Of a stretch of DNA of 64,000 nucleotides, positions 15,322 through 43,800 are shown in pieces. The notes beneath the pieces are model-generated. The model had not been told where the DNA came from and searched no databases. It worked only from the letters and a program-made list of their open reading frames with translations. Made by a program: the position numbers and the translations under genes. Position 1 is the first letter of the stretch; the number at the start of each line of letters is the position of its first letter. The stretch spans positions 1,105,609-1,169,608 of the forward strand of contig JAVTVX010000009.1 of assembly GCA_033439265.1 (NCBI GenBank), written 5' to 3'. This stretch comes from Dillenia suffruticosa. Its lineage: Eukaryota; Streptophyta; Magnoliopsida; Dilleniales; Dilleniaceae.

Positions 15322-17428
15322 TCCTTCAAATTCAGCAACAAATAGTGAAAAACTAAATCAGAGGACTCAAACAAATAGACAAAGGAACAGAAATCGAGTT
15401 CAAAGGAAACAGAACCGCTTCACAATAGACTTACATATCTTGTTGAAGGCCACAATGTCGCAGCACTGAACATACTCATTAATTGGCTCAGCAGTAAGAC
15501 GTTCCTTGATCAAATTGTCAACAGACACAAGATCATCGACAATGGTCAACATAATTGGCATCTTCTTGATACCGTACCCAACAGGTACCAGTTTGGCTGC
15601 ACAATACAACAATTTTTAACAAACACTTTTGGTAAAATGTCGCCCCTAAGAACATAAAAGATCAATAGGGGAAAGAATAAACATACATGCAACCCAGAGC
15701 AAGCCTTCCATCTCAATGCTTCTTACGGCTTCTTCAAGCTTTTTCATGTCGGTTTCATCATCCCATCGCTTAACATCCAAGAGGACCGAGGATTTGCCGG
15801 CTGAGGAGAAAAATAGGTTCAAATTTGTCAATTCAGGTAAACCAGAAATTTGCTGGTGAAAATTGCTACAATTCTTCGGGAAGACCAGCAAATTTTCTAA
15901 GTGTAGGCACTAACACAAGTCATCCTAGAGCAATCAACATAACGATAAAAACACATGTAACTAGACGTCTAAATTTTGAATATCTATGGCAACAAGAAAA
16001 CAAGATCACATGCCCATCAGAAGCTCCTGCTCAGAACTGAAGAAGAGGCTTAATTCTTTCTTAGAATAACCAAAATTAAGGAGTATAGACTTACCTCTTT
16101 CTTCTTTGCAGCTGCCTTGACAGCAGCAGCACGCTCCTCTGCAGCCTTCTTTTCCTCTTCGGTTTCCTCACCAAAGAGATTTACATCGTCGTCATCGTCA
16201 TCCTCACCAGCAGAGGCCTGAAAATCAACACTTCGATTTCCAAAACATAGACAATCTAATAAAGAAACTGTACAACACAGCTTGAAAAGGAGAAAACCAG
16301 CTCTACATACACATTTTGGGTGAAAAATCTACTATGGCACATGAAAAATAAAAAATTAGCAATTTTAGAAAATTAGGAGCAACATGGGAGCCTCTCTCCC
16401 TAAGAATAAACCCCTCAACTATGGTATGGGTGTGAGGACCTCTTGATGGTGTTTCAAAGGTTTTTTACAAGCTGAACTAACTGAAACCTGTTCCTGTGGA
16501 AACAAAACTAACATACAGAACGAAAAATCTCACCTTCTTGTCTGCAATGGGAGGAGTTGCAATGGCCTTCTCGGTGATGGGAGCAGCTCCCTCCACGGTC
16601 ACACCAGAACCCTCACCAGAAACCCCACTGAAACAACCAAAACAGCAGATAAAAGTACAAGAATCAGTGTTGTGCGCAATCAATTAAACACGAGATGAAG
16701 ATATAGAGTCCAACAAAACTCACGAGATCCTCAAAAGTGCCTCAGTGTGGTTGTACCACCTAGACACATTCACAAATTCAGCGGATGGCGCTTCATCAAG
16801 TGCTGCATGAACAGTGATATCATTCTTTGAAGCCCGGTAGCTGGAAAAAAAATGGTGCATGCACAAATCAAATTTCAGACTGAACGCCCCAAATCTGCAA
16901 GAGAAAGACTATGCCCGCCCCCCAAAAGAAAAAATTATATATAAAATTTCAAAATTCTAATCCAAATGTCATTTGAACCCCCTAAAAATTATTAACCATC
17001 ACCGCAGCCCGGGTCTAAATCATATCTCCGACAGAATGTTGCACTTCATGCACAAAATATAAATTTCTCGGTATAAATTTCTGGCTCTGAACCTAATTTT
17101 CAGAAATCATTTTACTTTTATATGCTTTATCGAAAGATTTAAGAAACATTGAAGCATAAGTTGCAATTCTATAAATATAATAAATCCATATTTAATGTAT
17201 GATTTTTTGCTCATAATTTTATGGAGATCTCCGTTCAAACCCACTCAGCTTGTAATAAATAAAAAACATGAACATGGCCAACAAAATTTAAGCTTTTCTA
17301 CAAAACACATCGATATTTTATAAAAATCAGAGAGAGAGAGACCCAGAGATGTAACTTCTGGTGAGCGAGTAGTCATCAGGCTTCTTAAGGCCAGCCTCTG
17401 ACTTAGGATCGTAGAGTGTGACAGCCAT
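15322..17428 (-). CDS. Elongation factor 1-delta (eEF1B nucleotide-exchange subunit)
   Basis: Exchange factor that reloads eEF1A with GTP during cytosolic translation. Exons read: 17428-17343, 16840-16724, 16627-16534, 16217-16095, 15800-15687, 15596-15435, plus two stop-codon bases at 15323-15322. The protein starts [20 protein letters not shown], has a GST-C-like N-terminal half ([20 protein letters not shown]), an acidic [13 protein letters not shown] linker and the catalytic exchange domain ([39 protein letters not shown]). The stop appears split by an intron: exon six ends NKI-T| before GTAAGT, and GA is supplied from 15323. The junction between exons four (GAG|GTAAGT) and five (CTCAG|CCGGC) is one base out of frame. 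Residue changes WVAS for WGAS and QCCD for QSCD are also unusual. It could be a decaying copy or a sequence error. Confidence 0.85.
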
Positions 17429-17437
17429 TGCTACCTA

Positions 17438-17810
17438 TTTATCCACCCCAAAGCAAAACAGACATTGATATAAAAAAAATTTAGGTACATAATTGCCAAA
17501 AAAATTCAGAAAAATAAGAAGACCCCAGTAATACCCAATAAAAGAACATGGCTTCTTTTTTTTTTCAAATTCAAATTCAGTGATACAATTGTCAAAACAC
17601 CCCTGATTCAGAAAGAGAGAGAACCTGAGAGAAATGGAGGTTGGGTTTCGACAAAGGCAAATCTCCAATCCAAGCAGCAGCAAGGAAGCTAGAGCGGAGG
17701 CAGGATGGTGAGATAGGATCTCGTTTTCTATGAATATACTGCAAAGACCTGAGGTTGAGCGAAACAAAAGAAGTAAAAAGCAGTGGCAGATTCCGAATCC
17801 TCGGACCCAT
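17438..17810 (-). other. EF-1-delta 5'UTR exon and intron
   Basis: A minus-strand donor (CTCTCAG|GTTCTCTC) near 17625 and an acceptor (AAATAG|GTAGCAATGG) just before the start codon define a 5'UTR intron of about 0.19 kb. Sequence up to about 17810 is probably the non-coding first exon and core promoter. Confidence 0.6.
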
Positions 17811-17829
17811 TTTATATCAAACGGGTTTT

Positions 17830-19500
17830 ACCCGCCGCATCACCCGCACCCGCCCTTTTAAACCATTGCCACCTAAAATTGCGGCAAACCTAAAACAACA
17901 AGTACTTACGTTGTTGTTTACAAAATCAATCGGGTTAAATGTATATATTCTTTTAATAAAATATTTAATTGAAACTATAATTAAAATGAAATCATTTCGC
18001 TTAGTTATGTATTTGAATCTGAACTTCTGATTTTTTTTTTTAAATATCAAATATTAATTAGACTATCATATATAATATGAAAACATTATTATATATATAA
18101 CATCTCGTGCTTAAATAATTATTTACTTTGTGTTCGGCTAATTGCCACGTCAAAACACTTATAACATATGATGTATCATATGTCAAATGTCATATATCAC
18201 ATATCGCATATCATTTACTATATGTTATAAATGTGGAGGCGATCCTAAGAAAGGATCAGAGAACGCAATTGTATCCATTCAATTTTTTAAAATTCAATTA
18301 GTATCTATGACTCATATTTTTTTTGTATTCACTTAATTATAATTTTACCCACTTGTTTTTTTTTTAAATTCATTTATTTGACTAAATTGTATATAAATCT
18401 TTTTTCAAAACCCATCATATAATAAAACCAAATTATGATATCATTATCGCATATTTTAAATCAATAAGAAAAATATTTTATAATTTTTAAAGCCAAAAAA
18501 GAAAAACTTAAATAAAATTCCAACTTATGAAACATTAATTTGATGTTAACAAATTCACCTTGTCACTTTTCTTTTTCCCTCCCCTCTTTTGCTGAACTTT
18601 TCCCTCTTCTTTGTCTCTCACTCTCGACCTCTCTCCCCATCCATTTTGTTTTTTCTCTTCTTTCCCTTTCGTGTTTTTTCCATCACCTTTTCATTTCCTC
18701 TCTAGCTTTCTGTTATCTCTCTTATTTCCACATCCTTAATTTTGCTTTTTATATTTCTTTCGGTTATTGAATACCGGAATCTTCAATTTCTAATTTTCTC
18801 TGATTAACCATTGAAATTGTTTTCAAATTTGAAAAAAAAAAAATCCATTTTTTTACCTCACGAGAAAGATACAATTTTTAATTAAAGTTTTTAATTTTTA
18901 AAATATCATACTTGAATTATTTTCTTGTTAATATTTTAGATTTTATTAATATATTTTTATAATTCATATTTGTTATTTGAATAAATATTTTATAAATTTT
19001 TTACGTTCTTATCTTTGGATTTTATATTCGCCGCTGTATATATATGTATAGGACGGGGAATATTATGCTAGTGGTCTAACTCGCCTTGGTTTGTTTGTCT
19101 ATAGTTTAGATATCAAAACACAAAAAAGGTCCAAAAAATCACTTTAGGAATGCCACCATCCATATAAATTCCTCAGGATTACATTGGCAACCTCACATGA
19201 AATATCACTAAATGGTCAAATTCTTTTGTATGACCTATGTGATCCTTCCCTTCTAAGAGCGAAATAAAAAATTTATCATAAAGGGTTAAGCTTATAAATT
19301 CAGAAGACAAAAGTATAATTTCTAGTTATGAAAACAATATTTGGAAATATAATTTTAAAAATTATATAAATAAAATGTTATTCTTAAAATTATGGGGAGC
19401 CCCCTCGGAGGGTCGATCGATTTATGTCACTGCAAAAGATAAACTCATTTGTTAAACCATAATTAATAACAAATTTTCAAATTAAAAAAAAAATAAAATC
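17830..19500. other. AT-rich intergenic DNA
   Basis: Contains short ATATCATATG-like imperfect repeats around 18160-18230 and a pyrimidine-rich stretch at 18550-18740 whose open frame is low-complexity. No protein family was recognised on either strand. Confidence 0.6.
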
Positions 19501-19501
19501 T

Positions 19502-19690
19502 ACATAATTATAACAATGTGTAACTGGTTTAGTAACTAAACATTGGTATCGCTTAAATAAAATTTTGATTTCGAGTCTTGTATATTCAAAAATAGGTATC
19601 GACAGAGATTTATCTATTAAAAATCAAATTTAATTCAAATCAGATTTAATCGATTTTAAAACGATCAGAAAATATAATTGATTTATTAAA
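19502..19690 (+). repeat. tRNA-derived SINE, family B
   Basis: One of the best-preserved heads: box A-like CTGGTTTAGTAACTAAAC and box B-like GATTTCGAGTCTTG. The body includes AGAGATTTATCTATTAAAAA and AATTCAAATCAGATTTAATC, ending ATTGATTTATTAAAAAGG. Diverged flanking repeats AAATCTACATAATTAT and AAATTTACGTGATTGT fit an old target-site duplication. Confidence 0.7.
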
Positions 19691-22600
19691 AAGGAAATTT
19701 ACGTGATTGTGCATGCATGCATGCCAAGGGCAAAGCATGAAAATCAAAATAGAAAACAATCGATGATGACTAGTTGACTTACCATGAATCCTCGGGTCGT
19801 ACAATGTGATACTATGTTTCGATTTATTATTTTTTAAGGCTTGTGGGTACCTACAATCTTTTCTTTAATCATTTTGATTGAATGATTCAAAAATTTTGAG
19901 GGTCAATGACATGAATATGTAAGTCAATGCTACCAAAAGGGCATACCATCCAGACATTCCATTCCAACTGAACTTTGAAATTTCTTAGCATGCATTGGCT
20001 TGTGCGTTGACACTCGATGGAGCTTCCTTTTGGCTTTGTTTGGATTCTGCTCTATCAAGAAAATGTTTCTATTATAATATACCCTTTTGATCATGTAGAG
20101 ATTGAGACATTTTAAGGCCCAAATGCTTCATAATCATTCTCTCTCTCTCTCTCTCTCTCTACACGTATATTTATGTATAATTATATTTTATTGATCATTT
20201 CTATTATTATATATATTACTTTTTTTTAATACCCGACTATATCAGAATTATCCAATTAATCTGATTCAAATATTATGAAATCCAATTTAGAGGTGAGTTC
20301 TCCCGATACTTATTTTTCTATTATATATATATATATGCTACTTCAAAATGCAATAAAAGCGATATAAGTTTATCTTTTCTATCAAAATTGTTTTTGTTGC
20401 TAATTTGACGATTATTTACTTTTTGTGATCCTAAATTTCAAATCCGAAACAGTGTTTTAGGGCCATTTAGTGCTAATTATATTATTATGGTGTATTAATT
20501 TTGTGGGGGTAATTGCTAAAATTTTTGGGGAAAAAAAAAACCCAGTGAACCTTTTTTAATCCTATTTTATTCTTTTAAATTTACCCCTTTTAGTATTATT
20601 TTTTGTATCAATTATCGTTGACATTGTTGATTCCTTTTTTTTTTTTTTTTAACCGGTACATAAAATCATATCCATTCGGTATACAGAAAAAATAAGTTTT
20701 AATTTAAATTTATTGACGATTATATTTAAAATTTTTATTTAATCTTGTTTTATTTAATTGTTCGAATGAATTTGAGTTTGAGTGAAATAAGTCTATTTTG
20801 TATATATACAGACTTAAACTTTATAATTAATTAATTTTATAAATTTGAAAATTGTGTTTACAAAATTCAATTAATTAATTAAATAAATTGAGATAAATAT
20901 TTATGAACAGAGTTCAACGACTAGGTGTGCTTGATCAAAAGCAATTCCACCCAAAAGATAGACAGTGATGTGAAAGGTGTAGTGATTTGGATTAAGTTAA
21001 ACTAAAGGGACTCGTACTTAGCTAATTTGTATCTTAATTTTTATATAATATTTTTTAATTAAAATAAAACTTTTTTATAAAAATATAAAAATTATCAAAA
21101 TTTTTACCGAATTATTATTATATTTATAATTTTTCATATTAAATATTAGATCTAACTTCAATATAAATTAATATCTATACAAGCTATATAATCTAACCGT
21201 AGATATATTTAATGACTTTCTTTATAAGAACATATTCAAATCTTAATAGAGTTACTAATCTATTTAGAGAAAAAAGTATTTTACCGATATCTGATTAATT
21301 CAGTTGTTACATTATCACTTTTAAAATAAAATCTTGAATTTAAATTTTCCGTATGAAGAAAACAAAAGTTAAAAAAATTTTGTCATTCAAAAATCTAAAT
21401 CGACTTAAACTGAATTTAGTCGAATTCAATGTGATTACCAAATACTGATAATTTATTTCAAAAAAATGGAGAGTATTTTTGTCGTACGACTCTGAATTCA
21501 TATTTTAGAAATTCTAATAGCTTTGTATATTAGAAAAGCCATATTTTAGAAATAAACATTTATTAATGAATATTATTTCCTTAATTTGGACTACCAAGAT
21601 GGAAATATGCAAATTGAAAGGAAAAAAAAAAAAAAGAAGTTCCTTTATTCTAGGTATACCCAATAATTATCTTTAGTTTGATAATTAATGTCATATGGTA
21701 TCGATATCAAATTTCTTTCTTTTAATTAATGATATAATTGTCTCCCAATCTCCTTTCACCCTCATATAAAGCATCCGCAAAAATAAATTTTTTATGGCAT
21801 ATATTATAATATCGAGAAATATATATTAAGAAAATCATTTTTTTATATTGTAACAAATATTTTTACATAAATAAAATTTCCATTTAAAATCAAATAGATC
21901 CATAAATTGATCGAGTCTATTTTGTGGGGGTATATTCACAATTATTTGTATTTTAATTTTATTGGATTAATTTTGCATAATGATGCTATTATAATGGAGC
22001 AAGAGGAGCTTGGTTAACACTTGTTTATAAGTTTTATTTAATTAAATAAACTTATGACAAACATAATTTTAAACCTGAGTCATTGAACGAGCCAAAAGTT
22101 ATATGTTTAGACCTTTTTATCTAAATAATTTTGTTTAAACTTTATAACTTATTTAATATCAGATTAAAATTAAATATATTTTATTTTAAGATAAATTAAA
22201 ATTAAATATATTATATATCAAGTTTCGAAATCAGCTTACGTAATAAAAGAGTTTAACGGATTCACGCATACAAACTTGAGTTAATATTTTGAGAAATTGT
22301 TTAACTATGTAAGCTCGACTCAATTTATCATAAAACAAAATAAGGTTAAATGAGGTGTATATTGAACAAACACCAATTTGGTACTCTCCGAACAAAATTA
22401 GATTTAAAATAAAAAATTTCGAGAATAAGTTTCAGAAATCAATATTTTTACTTGATTTTCAAAAATTTCATAATTTACAAGTTTTATTTTTCATTAATCT
22501 AAATAAATTGTATGAATTTTAATTTAAATTTTGATTTTGATTTGCTTTTAACGATATTGACTTTGTATTTGGAATCAAGAAATTAGTAAGGTTAAGATTG

Positions 22601-23170
22601 TTCTAACTTCATACACACCTCCCAATGTTTCAGATTATTGAACGAACACCAATCATAAGCTTGTTTAGTAAAATGTGACGCTAAATCCCTTAACCAAGAT
22701 TCTGTGTTTGACTCGTGAGTTGGGTATAGAGCAAATAATATTGGGAGGGTATTCCCTAAATGGGTTATTATAAATTCCAATCAAGATAAATAAGAATATA
22801 AATTTAAATACCAATTGATATAATACAAAAAAAAGATTATCGAACAAACTTAATAAGCTTATTTAAATATATCTGGATTGATTAAAATATATTACCATTG
22901 TATTAAACAATAACATTATGCATTTCTACTTCTTTGTGTATTTTTTAAGTTGGAAATAATTCTTTTATCAATTTTCTATATCATCAAAATTATTTAAAAT
23001 TTAAAAATAAAAAAATTATGTTGAAAAAATTTTATTTTAAATAGAATTTTTGTAAATATTTGAATTAAATTAATGGAAATATAATTTTAGATATCGAAAA
23101 AAAAAGTTTTAAAGAAATAAAAAACCCTAAAATTTCTTTTCATGGTGCACTCAAACACACAAAGGTTTTC
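19691..23170. other. Gene-poor intergenic DNA
   Basis: About 3.5 kb of very AT-rich sequence. It holds a (CT)n tract at 20139-20160, (TA)n near 20325, a family B-like repeat at 21285-21465 (TTTGTCATTCAAAAATCTAA...GAATTTAGTCGAATTC) and a diverged family A-like element at about 22660-22830 (CTGTGTTTGACTCGTG box B-like, then an A-rich end). No gene was recognised. Confidence 0.55.
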
Positions 23171-23178
23171 AATTTGCA

Positions 23179-23221
23179 TATATAATAAACACAATACATA
23201 ATGGAGGAATAATTGTTTTAT

Positions 23222-23258
<37 letters not shown>
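23179..23258 (+). promoter_or_regulatory. Putative core promoter of the FHA/AAA ATPase gene
   Basis: A TATA-like TATATAATA at 23179-23187 lies about 115 bases before the ATG at 23301. A (CT)n tract at 23225-23258 follows, in the expected leader. CT-rich leaders are common at plant promoters; the exact start site cannot be read from sequence. Confidence 0.5.
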
Positions 23259-23259
<1 letters not shown>

Positions 23260-23300
23260 ACAGTCTTGAATTGAGAACGGGAAGAAAGAGAAGGAGAGCG

Positions 23301-38830
<15,530 letters not shown>

Positions 38831-40789
38831 GAGAGATATTGTTGTCTGTACAAGAGGTTCTCTTTTTCCTTGATTCTCAAGCTTCCTAAAGCTCAACTTG
38901 AAGCATCGACAACGCTTTTGCTTTGGGCTACTGGGACACCATTTTGTTTGTAATATGAATGTAGTCTCTGTAATTTATTTCTCATCTCAAATACCTGGTT
39001 ATAGGATGGTTGGTATGGAGTGTGGCCTTCTACCTAAGGCTTTGGCTGCACTGCTTTTGTTTTGTTCCCCCATCCTCGTGCCACTAATGTGAAGAGCATG
39101 TTCTTATAAATTAACAGCAGAGCAGATAAAAGGAAAAAAAAAAAAAAAATAGTAGAGGAACAAAGCTTTAGACCCTGTGCATATGTTACATAGTCAATTC
39201 TTTATGTTCCTCAGGACTGAACAATAAGCAATTAATTTTATGGATTTTGCTTTTTAGTTACTTCATTCTCTCGCAATTCTCCTTGTGACGGTTGACATGC
39301 ATGTTGTTCTTATAAATTACAGCACAAGAGAGAGTGATGGATTTGGAACAATTCATTCATATTCTGCTGAACACATATAAATATATACAGAGTTTTAAAA
39401 TTAAAAAAAAAATTAGGTAACCAAATTATATGCAGAAAAAAGGAACAGCGACTCGGCCATAGATATAATAGGCAATAGAGCGCAAAGACCAGTGGTAAGA
39501 GTATTAAATTCTTTTAATCAAAATTTTGATTTTGAGTAATAGGATTGAAAAAAAAATATCGAGAGAATTTGTTTTTTAATGGATCTGACAGTATACTCGA
39601 ATGGAATGGTCAAAATCTAATAAAATTGAATATTAAATATTGATCAGTCATGTGAAAATTATATATGCAATAGAATAAATTTTGGCGTTCCAGCATGGAG
39701 CCTTTGAAGGGGTACTAGGCTATGTCGACAAATCTCCTTTTGACCAGTGTGTTTACCCCTTTGAAGGCAAATGCTAAGAAGCTTTGTTTTATGGGAACTC
39801 AAGGCCCTTTACTCGTTCCTATGATTATTATTTGTAAGTTTGTAAGATAAGAAATCTTGAACCAATTTTTCTTTTTCTTTTTTTTCTTTTGAATTTCAGA
39901 TTATAGGTATGAGAACGAAGGTATGTAACCATTAGGTTGTCCCTTAAGCTTCATTAACATGGATCATTTCAAATCTAGTTTTTTTGTTATAGGTTTGCTT
40001 TTAAAGGAGTAAAATTGGTTTGGATGAGCCCCATTAGAAATGATTCATGCTTACCATTGAGCTCGCTCGCGCGCGCGCGCACACACATATATATCCAATA
40101 TTTCAGGTGAGACATTTTCAACATGTACCCTCGTTGTATTGGAATGACACCCGGCATAATAAAAGTAAAATTGATTAATACGCGACAAGAGCTAAGCTAT
40201 TTTATATTATAAGTTCGATTCCATTAGAAACTTAATAACAACAAATCTTAATAAATTTGTTAATCCTAAATTTGATTCACATCTTATGGTAATCAAAAAC
40301 GGACAAAGTAGGTTTTTCTTAAAATAAATTCAAAAAAATATTATATATATAGTTTTAAAATAATTTTAAATATCTTTGTAACATTAAAAATTATTAATTT
40401 TAAATATATACTGCATTTTGCCTTTATATTAATTCTTGAATCTAATCAATAACTTTTGAATCCACCGGTATGACATTAAAATTTAATTAAAATCTCAAAT
40501 TCAGATTTTAAAATTAAAAAAATAAATATCAAGAAAGTCGACTGCTAGACTTCATATTTGTACGAATCACATAAATCAATTTTTTGGATAACAGTGGTCC
40601 GGTGAAAAAAAAAATCGTGAATTGGGGCGACGGCTGCAACCCAAAAATGGTGCGAAACCTCGTCAATCCGGGCGGGCCGGGCCACTGGGCTTAACGTCGA
40701 CAGGCTGGGCATCTCGGCCTTGTGCACTCTTCGTGTATTACACTTTTAACTGAAAACGAAAAAAATTACACGAAGAAGCCGCTCTAAGC

Positions 40790-40790
<1 letters not shown>
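38831..40790. other. Intergenic DNA between the ATPase and COG2 genes
   Basis: The first 300 bases are presumably the ATPase 3'UTR. A family B SINE-like copy lies at 39485-39650 (AGACCAGTGGTAAGAGTATT head, AATATTGATCAGTC end). Mixed (CG)n(CA)n(TA)n repeats occur at 40062-40094. The last 150 bases are GC-richer and probably hold the COG2 promoter; I could not place a TATA box. Confidence 0.5.

Positions 40791-40793
<3 letters not shown>

Positions 40794-40828
<35 letters not shown>
40794..40828 (+). repeat. (GA)n microsatellite in COG2 leader
   Basis: About 34 bases of pure GA repeat on the coding strand, ending 7 bases before the COG2 ATG at 40835. Confidence 0.95.
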
Positions 40829-40831
<3 letters not shown>

Positions 40832-40834
40832 TCA

Positions 40835-43800
40835 ATGGCAGATCTAATGGCGCCACCCAGATCACCAACAGATCTCTTCGGAGATCCGATCGACTCCCAC
40901 CCACTCTGGTTCAAACCATCATCATTCCTCCGAAATGATTTCGACTCCGAGTCCTACATCGCCGATCTCCGCACTTTCGTTCCTCTGAACAATCTCCGTT
41001 CAGAGCTCCAATCACATCTCTCATCTCTCAAGCACGAGCTCATTGAACTTATCAACCGCGACTATGCCGACTTCGTCAATCTCAGTACCAAATTGGTTGA
41101 TGTTGATGGCGCGATTATTCGAATGAGAGCTCCATTGACGGAGTTGAGAGAGAAGATTGAGAATTTTAGAGCAAGTGTGGAGAATTCGCTTGTCGCTTTG
41201 CAGAATGGTTTGAAGCAGAGAGCTGAGGCTTCGGCTACTAGAGAGGTGTTGGAGTTGTTGCTTGATACTTCTCATGTCGTCTCCAAGGTCTTGTTTCGAA
41301 ACCCTAGGTTAATTTCTATTTGATTTCTGCTTTTCAGTAATGTCTATTACCCAAATGTTGGTGCTTTTCCTTGTGAGATCTCGATTGAAACCCTAGTTTT
41401 GTTCGCTTTTAGTTATTTTCCGCCTCTGTTTGATTCGTCCGTTCTTTATTGACGAGAAATGACGAAGTTAAATGAAATTGTGTGACAACAATTAAGAATA
41501 TTATTGTATGTCTCTAATGTCTGAATCAAAACTCTAGTTTTAACTTGTCCCTGTTTAATTTGTTCTTTCCAATTGCGAGAAACAAAGAGATAGAAGTGAG
41601 CATCCTTATATTGATGCAGTTTGGTCACCTGATATGCTACTTGATACATAAGATCTGGATTTTAAACCCTAATTTTGACTGCTTGTAGTTTGGTTGCTGA
41701 GAAGTGAAGAACTTAGAGTCAATAATGTGGTTTTTTAATGTGACGATTAGAGGTAGTTTATAAAAATTTGTGGCTTGTTACTTGTTAGGTTCATTACATT
41801 AGATTGATTTCTCGGTGTTCGAATTGTTGGAATTCATTAACTTTTCCTGTTGCATCATGTAGGTATTATCACAACCAGCTTTTGTTTTGTGAGGACCATA
41901 ACTTTTGATATATATGATGCCAATGACTGGATTTTTTTTGGATATGTTAATATTTTGCTACTGAAAATTACATGTCATTACTAAGTAGTCTAGATTAATG
42001 ATACGTCTCCGAATATAATGTATGGTTATTCAAATGAAGTTGAAGCTGTTCTGAAAATTGATGCAGGTTGAGAAACTTATTAAGGAGCTACCCACTGTTC
42101 CTGCAGATTGGTCTAATGCAGATTCAAATAATGTGGAGAAGGGTAATATGACCAATGGAACCTTGCAACAGACTGAGACTGGAACTAGTATAAGGGAAAC
42201 CCAAAGCATGCTTTTGGAGAGAATTGCCAGTGAAATGAATCGGCTTAAATTCTACTTTGCTCACGCACAGGTTCTGTTTTTTCCCCTTATTTTAAACCTC
42301 TTGTTTCCCACTTTTTGTTGGTTTGACATAAATTAGCTACACCGTGGTAGGTTGAACATGGTATTAGAAGCAGTATCCACTTATTTACCACCTTTCTTGA
42401 TTTTGGAACTTGTGCCACTTACATGATGTCTTGTTGTTTCTAGGCTGTTTTTTTTAATAGAAAAGAAAATATATTAGATGAAAAAAGATTGTACAAAACT
42501 CCAAGGAAAAATATGTTAGATGAAAAAAGAATGTATAGAACTCCAAGGACAAGAAATGCTTAGAGGGGAAAACAAAACATAACATAATCAAAAGGAGAAT
42601 AGATCTCCAACCCCTCCAAAACTCTTCTAGTCTAAATTGTACAGAACTCCAAGGACAAGAAATTCTTAGAGGGGAAAAACAAAACATAACATAATCAAAA
42701 GGAGAATAGATCTCCAACCCCTCCAAAACTCTTCTAGTCTAAATTGTACAGAACTCCAAGGACAAGAAATTCTTAGAGGGGAAAAACAAAACATATCATA
42801 ATCAAAAGGAGAATAGATCTCCAACCCCACCAAAACTCTTCTAGTCTAAGACCTTTTTTAATCCTTGAGACTGCAGTTCGCAAAGAAAAATAAAGCAGGA
42901 AGAAAACCCATAGAAGAGAAAATTAAAGGTTCCTGAAAATAAAACATTCCGCCTTCTTTCAATACCCATGGCTACCCTTCTCCAATACATTGCCTTCATT
43001 ATTTGCCTGTGCTACCCTGTTGGGGGTTCTAAAATCTTCTCACCCAATTACCTTTTTCCTCTTTTTTTTTCTCTTATAGGCTGATTATCAAATAAATCAA
43101 CTAATCTAGGTAAAGTAGGAATGCCCGAAGAGGGAGTTTTCTTTTGTTTTCTTGACTCTTTTTTTGTGGTGTTTATTCATGCATTCTACATGGTAAATTG
43201 TTGGTACTGTCCAATTAACATCCTCTGGTGTTGAGATGGTTAAAAAAGGTTGAAATAGCGCTGTCTAATTGATATCCTCTTATCTTCTCTGAAAATTTAG
43301 ATACTTTTGTTTTCTCTGGAAAGCATATGCTACTTATCCAATGCTGTTATAACTTTTCTTTGATTATATTTTCATCAATTTTATGATGTTATTTACCATG
43401 AAGCATACCCAACATATTATTCGATAACAAATAGCTCCACAAAACTGTTCTACTGATTTATATACATGCCGCTACCAATATTGGTCCTCCATGTTGAAGT
43501 GACAAGGAGTAAATTTTGCCATTGCGATTTTCACCACTCAACCTGTCTGTAGCTTTGTAAACAATATGGAAATCACAATCACATTATTTCCTATTCTTTC
43601 AAATATTCACCACCATTTGACGAGAAGGGCAGGCCTGGCGCAATGGTGGAGTCTCTCCGTTGTGTCCTGCAGTCCCAGGGTTCGAATCAGCCTCCTTGCA
43701 AAAAAAAAGCAAGGGGAAGGCTGCCTAGGTATTCCCTTCCCCAGACCCCACAATGTGGGAGCTTCGGCACTGGGTACGCTCTTTACTTTTTATTCACCAC

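Noticed and set aside
18540-18770. A 76-residue plus-strand frame (LPSFAELFPLLCLSLSTSL)
   Set aside because: Pyrimidine-rich low-complexity sequence with no homologue I know and no promoter or splice context.
43640-43700. A possible tRNA gene (GGCGCAATGG and GGGTTCGAATC)
   Set aside because: These are the promoter boxes of an Au SINE; the rest of the cloverleaf is absent and the element has a target-site duplication.
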